Below are positions 6,329 through 7,512 of a DNA stretch of 7,512 nt, one piece after another; position 1 is the first letter of the stretch; each line of letters starts with the position of its first letter. The position numbers and the translations under genes are program-made. The DNA comes from DATJXG01 sp035500455 (GTDB lineage Bacteria > Acidobacteriota > Terriglobia > Terriglobales > Acidobacteriaceae), in the NCBI GenBank assembly GCA_035500455.1, contig DATJXG010000200.1, positions 1-7,512 of the forward strand, in the 5' to 3' direction. The notes below the pieces were generated by a model. The model searched no databases. It was not told the origin of the DNA and worked only from the letters and a program-made list of their open reading frames with translations.

Positions 6329-7198
6329 TTAGTTCCCGGCTCCCGACTGGGATTTGCCCATCTGGCTACTGGCCTTGCGGAAGAAAGATTGTTTCCCCGC
6401 CGGTTTCCCCGCGAAGGGCAGTCCCAAATTGGCGAAGATACCGGTGCAGTCGCTGTCCTCGGGGCTCGACATACAGCCCATGGCGGTCTTTTCCTGGTTG
6501 GTGTCGATGTTGGTGTCTTTCAGCAGCGCTGCCAGGTCGGCTACCGCGAAGTCACTTCCCGCGTCGAACGCGGTGAACTCGACATCCACCTTGTTAGGTT
6601 CGCTGCATTGTACCGGTGGCGCAGTCTTTACCTCATTGGGCGTGCAACCCGTGCTGCCCAGGTGAATCGCGAAGCCGCGCGGCATTCCAGTGCTGGCGAA
6701 ATCCAGGCGCGCGAATTTCCGGCCGGCGTTCCACACCCAGGAAAGGGCGGTCAGGTTGAGCGGCGGAGGCTGCGTAGTGAGATCGGTGTGATTCTTATTA
6801 AACGGCACTCCCAGCGTGAACCGTAGACCGGTGTAATGGCCCTGCGGCACCGTGCCGACCACCCGATCGTTCGTCTCAGGCGTCCCATTCACGCAACCGC
6901 CCGTCGCGTCTTCGAAATCCAGCAGGGCGACATCGTCCAATTGCCACTTTCCATCCTGCGCGAGGAGCACTGGAACGGACTTGCCGGCGTCGTCTATCAA
7001 CGCGACGTTGTGCACATAGAAGCGGAAATCGCGCGGTGACAAGGTCGACTTGGTGGAGCCGATACCCGCATAGGTTTTGCCGCATGCCAGCTTCTCGGTG
7101 CCTACCATCGCTTGAAAACGGACGGCCACCTGTTGGTCGGCTGCCCATGCACCGCTCCCCATTAGCAGAAGAGCCATGTACGCAATCGATGATTTCAT
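6329..7198 (-). CDS. mbnP: MbnP-family copper-binding protein (metallo-mystery pair, four-Cys motif)
   Basis: A 289-residue exported protein (leader 1-19, AWA-A cleavage). It shows the family landmarks in order: an early VAVRFQAMVGTEKLACG strand with Cys39, the SPRDFRFYVHNVAL block (55-67), a DFEDATGGC segment (Cys102), GHYTGLRFTLGVPFNKNH (120-137), the Trp motif LSWVWNAGRKFARLDF (152-167), GFAIHLGSTGC (Cys185) with Cys198, and a C-terminal Cys242/Cys251 pair before GIFANLGLPFAGKPAG. In the characterised family member one Trp is converted to kynurenine by MbnH and contributes to a copper site; Trp154 and Trp156 in the motif, and Trp85, are the candidates here. The tail after FFRK (residues 273-289) is a Ser/Gly/Lys-rich extension. 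The start ATG 7196-7198 is chosen because AAGGAG lies six bases upstream and a clean leader follows; 38 further codons upstream are open but unlike protein. First gene of the operon. Confidence 0.92.
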   Translation of the reverse strand: MKSSIAYMALLLMGSGAWAADQQVAVRFQAMVGTEKLACGKTYAGIGSTKSTLSPRDFRFYVHNVALIDDAGKSVPVLLAQDGKWQLDDVALLDFEDATGGCVNGTPETNDRVVGTVPQGHYTGLRFTLGVPFNKNHTDLTTQPPPLNLTALSWVWNAGRKFARLDFASTGMPRGFAIHLGSTGCTPNEVKTAPPVQCSEPNKVDVEFTAFDAGSDFAVADLAALLKDTNIDTNQEKTAMGCMSSPEDSDCTGIFANLGLPFAGKPAGKQSFFRKASSQMGKSQSGAGN

Positions 7199-7204
7199 GA
7201 CGAA

Positions 7205-7212
7205 CTCCTTCC
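7205..7212 (-). promoter_or_regulatory. Ribosome binding site of mbnP
   Basis: GGAAGGAG on the minus strand lies six bases before the ATG at 7196-7198. It decides this start against an ATG 38 codons upstream that sits inside the leader hairpins. Confidence 0.85.
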
Positions 7213-7251
7213 ACTGCGGATTTCGCTCTCGCCAGGACCGGCCGGGGAAAC

Positions 7252-7273
7252 GACTCGCTCCGCAAGACGAGTC
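7252..7273 (-). promoter_or_regulatory. Leader hairpin (GACTCG / CGAGTC)
   Basis: Positions 7252-7257 pair perfectly with 7268-7273 around a 10-base loop, about 55 bases before the mbnP start. It is the second of two structured elements in the presumed 5' leader. No U-run follows. As DNA it could also be an operator half-site pair; no known motif is recognised. Confidence 0.4.
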
Positions 7274-7290
7274 CGATTGCACAAAACGCC

Positions 7291-7328
7291 GGATCCTTGC
7301 CTTCTCAGGCAAAACTATGCCTGGATCC
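7291..7328 (-). promoter_or_regulatory. Leader element with two mutually exclusive hairpins, flanked by GGATCC
   Basis: On the operon strand, 7312-7307 and 7302-7297 form TTGCCT-GAGA-AGGCAA, a perfect 6-bp stem closed by a GNRA-type tetraloop. The same AGGCA word's complement (7311-7307) can instead pair with 7322-7318 around a 6-base loop, so only one hairpin can form at a time. GGATCC at 7291-7296 and 7323-7328 brackets the unit and can pair as an outer stem. This could be a regulatory leader, or, read as DNA, a dyad operator (TTGCCT-N4-AGGCAA). It matches no riboswitch class I can name. No convincing -35/-10 pair is seen nearby. Confidence 0.45.
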
Positions 7329-7438
7329 TAATTCGCTTGCTTATCGATAGTTGGCGTTACGCGGAAGTGGTCGGCGGCGGACGCTGTCGGCGAACATCGT
7401 CTGAGAGTCGCGGGTGGGGAGTGGAGTAAAGAGCGCTT

Positions 7439-7512
7439 ATGCGGGCGGCAAATTCGAAGGGCGGCGTCAGTGTATTAGTGGACGGCCGGACGACGCCGCT
7501 GATCGAGGTGGC
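7439..7512 (+). CDS. Possible start of a divergent gene, cut by the window end
   Basis: An ATG at 7439-7441 opens a frame that runs to the window end (24 codons), with an in-frame TAA three codons before the ATG and purine-rich GGAG/AAAGAG words upstream. The peptide GGVSVLVDGRTTPLIEV has a plausible beta-strand start, but it is too short to assign. A minus-strand frame over the same bases (to a stop at 7357) is also open, so the coding strand is not certain. If real, it would be divergent from the mbnP operon and share the intergenic region. Confidence 0.35.
   Translation, partial: MRAANSKGGVSVLVDGRTTPLIEV

Noticed and set aside
6206..6826. Plus-strand open frame of 206 codons opposite mbnP
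   Set aside because: Antisense shadow of mbnP, with no leader, motif or ribosome site.
7342..7349. TATCGATA palindrome as a promoter or operator
   Set aside because: An 8-base palindrome is short and no matching -35 element at proper distance was found on either strand.
7357..7512. Minus-strand open frame entering from the window edge, possibly the end of another operon gene
   Set aside because: The peptide is Pro/Thr/Ser/Arg-rich without any motif and overlaps the better plus-strand candidate; it could not be supported.

Overview
The window looks like a high-GC, Gram-negative-type genome with heavy periplasmic traffic: Sec, Tat and lipoprotein-like leaders, several c-type cytochromes and a CcmH-type heme-ligation factor. 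The style of the genes (exported methyltransferase-like protein, Sel1-repeat protein, SCO fused to a CusF-like domain) suggests a soil bacterium such as an Acidobacteriota (Solibacter/Bryobacter type), but this is inference; no rRNA or taxonomic marker is present.

All nine well-supported genes lie on the minus strand, head to tail with short gaps or 4-base ATGA overlaps, so they read as one operon transcribed from about 7300 down to 120. In transcription order: an MbnP-family copper-binding protein (6329-7198); an MbnH/MauG-type di-heme peroxidase fused to an extra N-terminal monoheme cytochrome domain (4762-6321); a Sel1-repeat protein (3992-4765); a monoheme cytochrome c that lacks the usual C-terminal half (3548-3949); a cytochrome c'/c-556-like class II cytochrome (3071-3475); a Tat-exported Mn-type superoxide dismutase (2291-2980); a CcmH-like protein (1842-2294); an exported class I methyltransferase-like protein (953-1831); and a SCO/SenC copper chaperone with a CusF-like domain and a missing C-terminal tail (120-890).

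The organising idea is the MbnP/MbnH pair (the 'metallo-mystery pair'). In the characterised pair the di-heme enzyme oxidises a Trp of MbnP to kynurenine, which creates or tunes a copper site. Here the pair comes with a copper chaperone (SCO), a heme-attachment factor (CcmH), candidate electron-transfer cytochromes, and an exported superoxide dismutase whose product, H2O2, is the natural oxidant of MauG-type enzymes. The operon can therefore be read as a self-contained periplasmic module for copper binding and protein-Trp oxidation. This is an inference from gene content, not a shown function.

The 5' side (7199-7438) is non-coding and holds several inverted repeats, one forming an RNA hairpin with a GNRA-type loop that competes with an alternative hairpin. 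A possible divergent gene starts on the plus strand at 7439 and runs off the window. The 3' side (1-119) has no recognisable gene, but has short direct and inverted repeats, one copy of which supplies the SCO stop codon.
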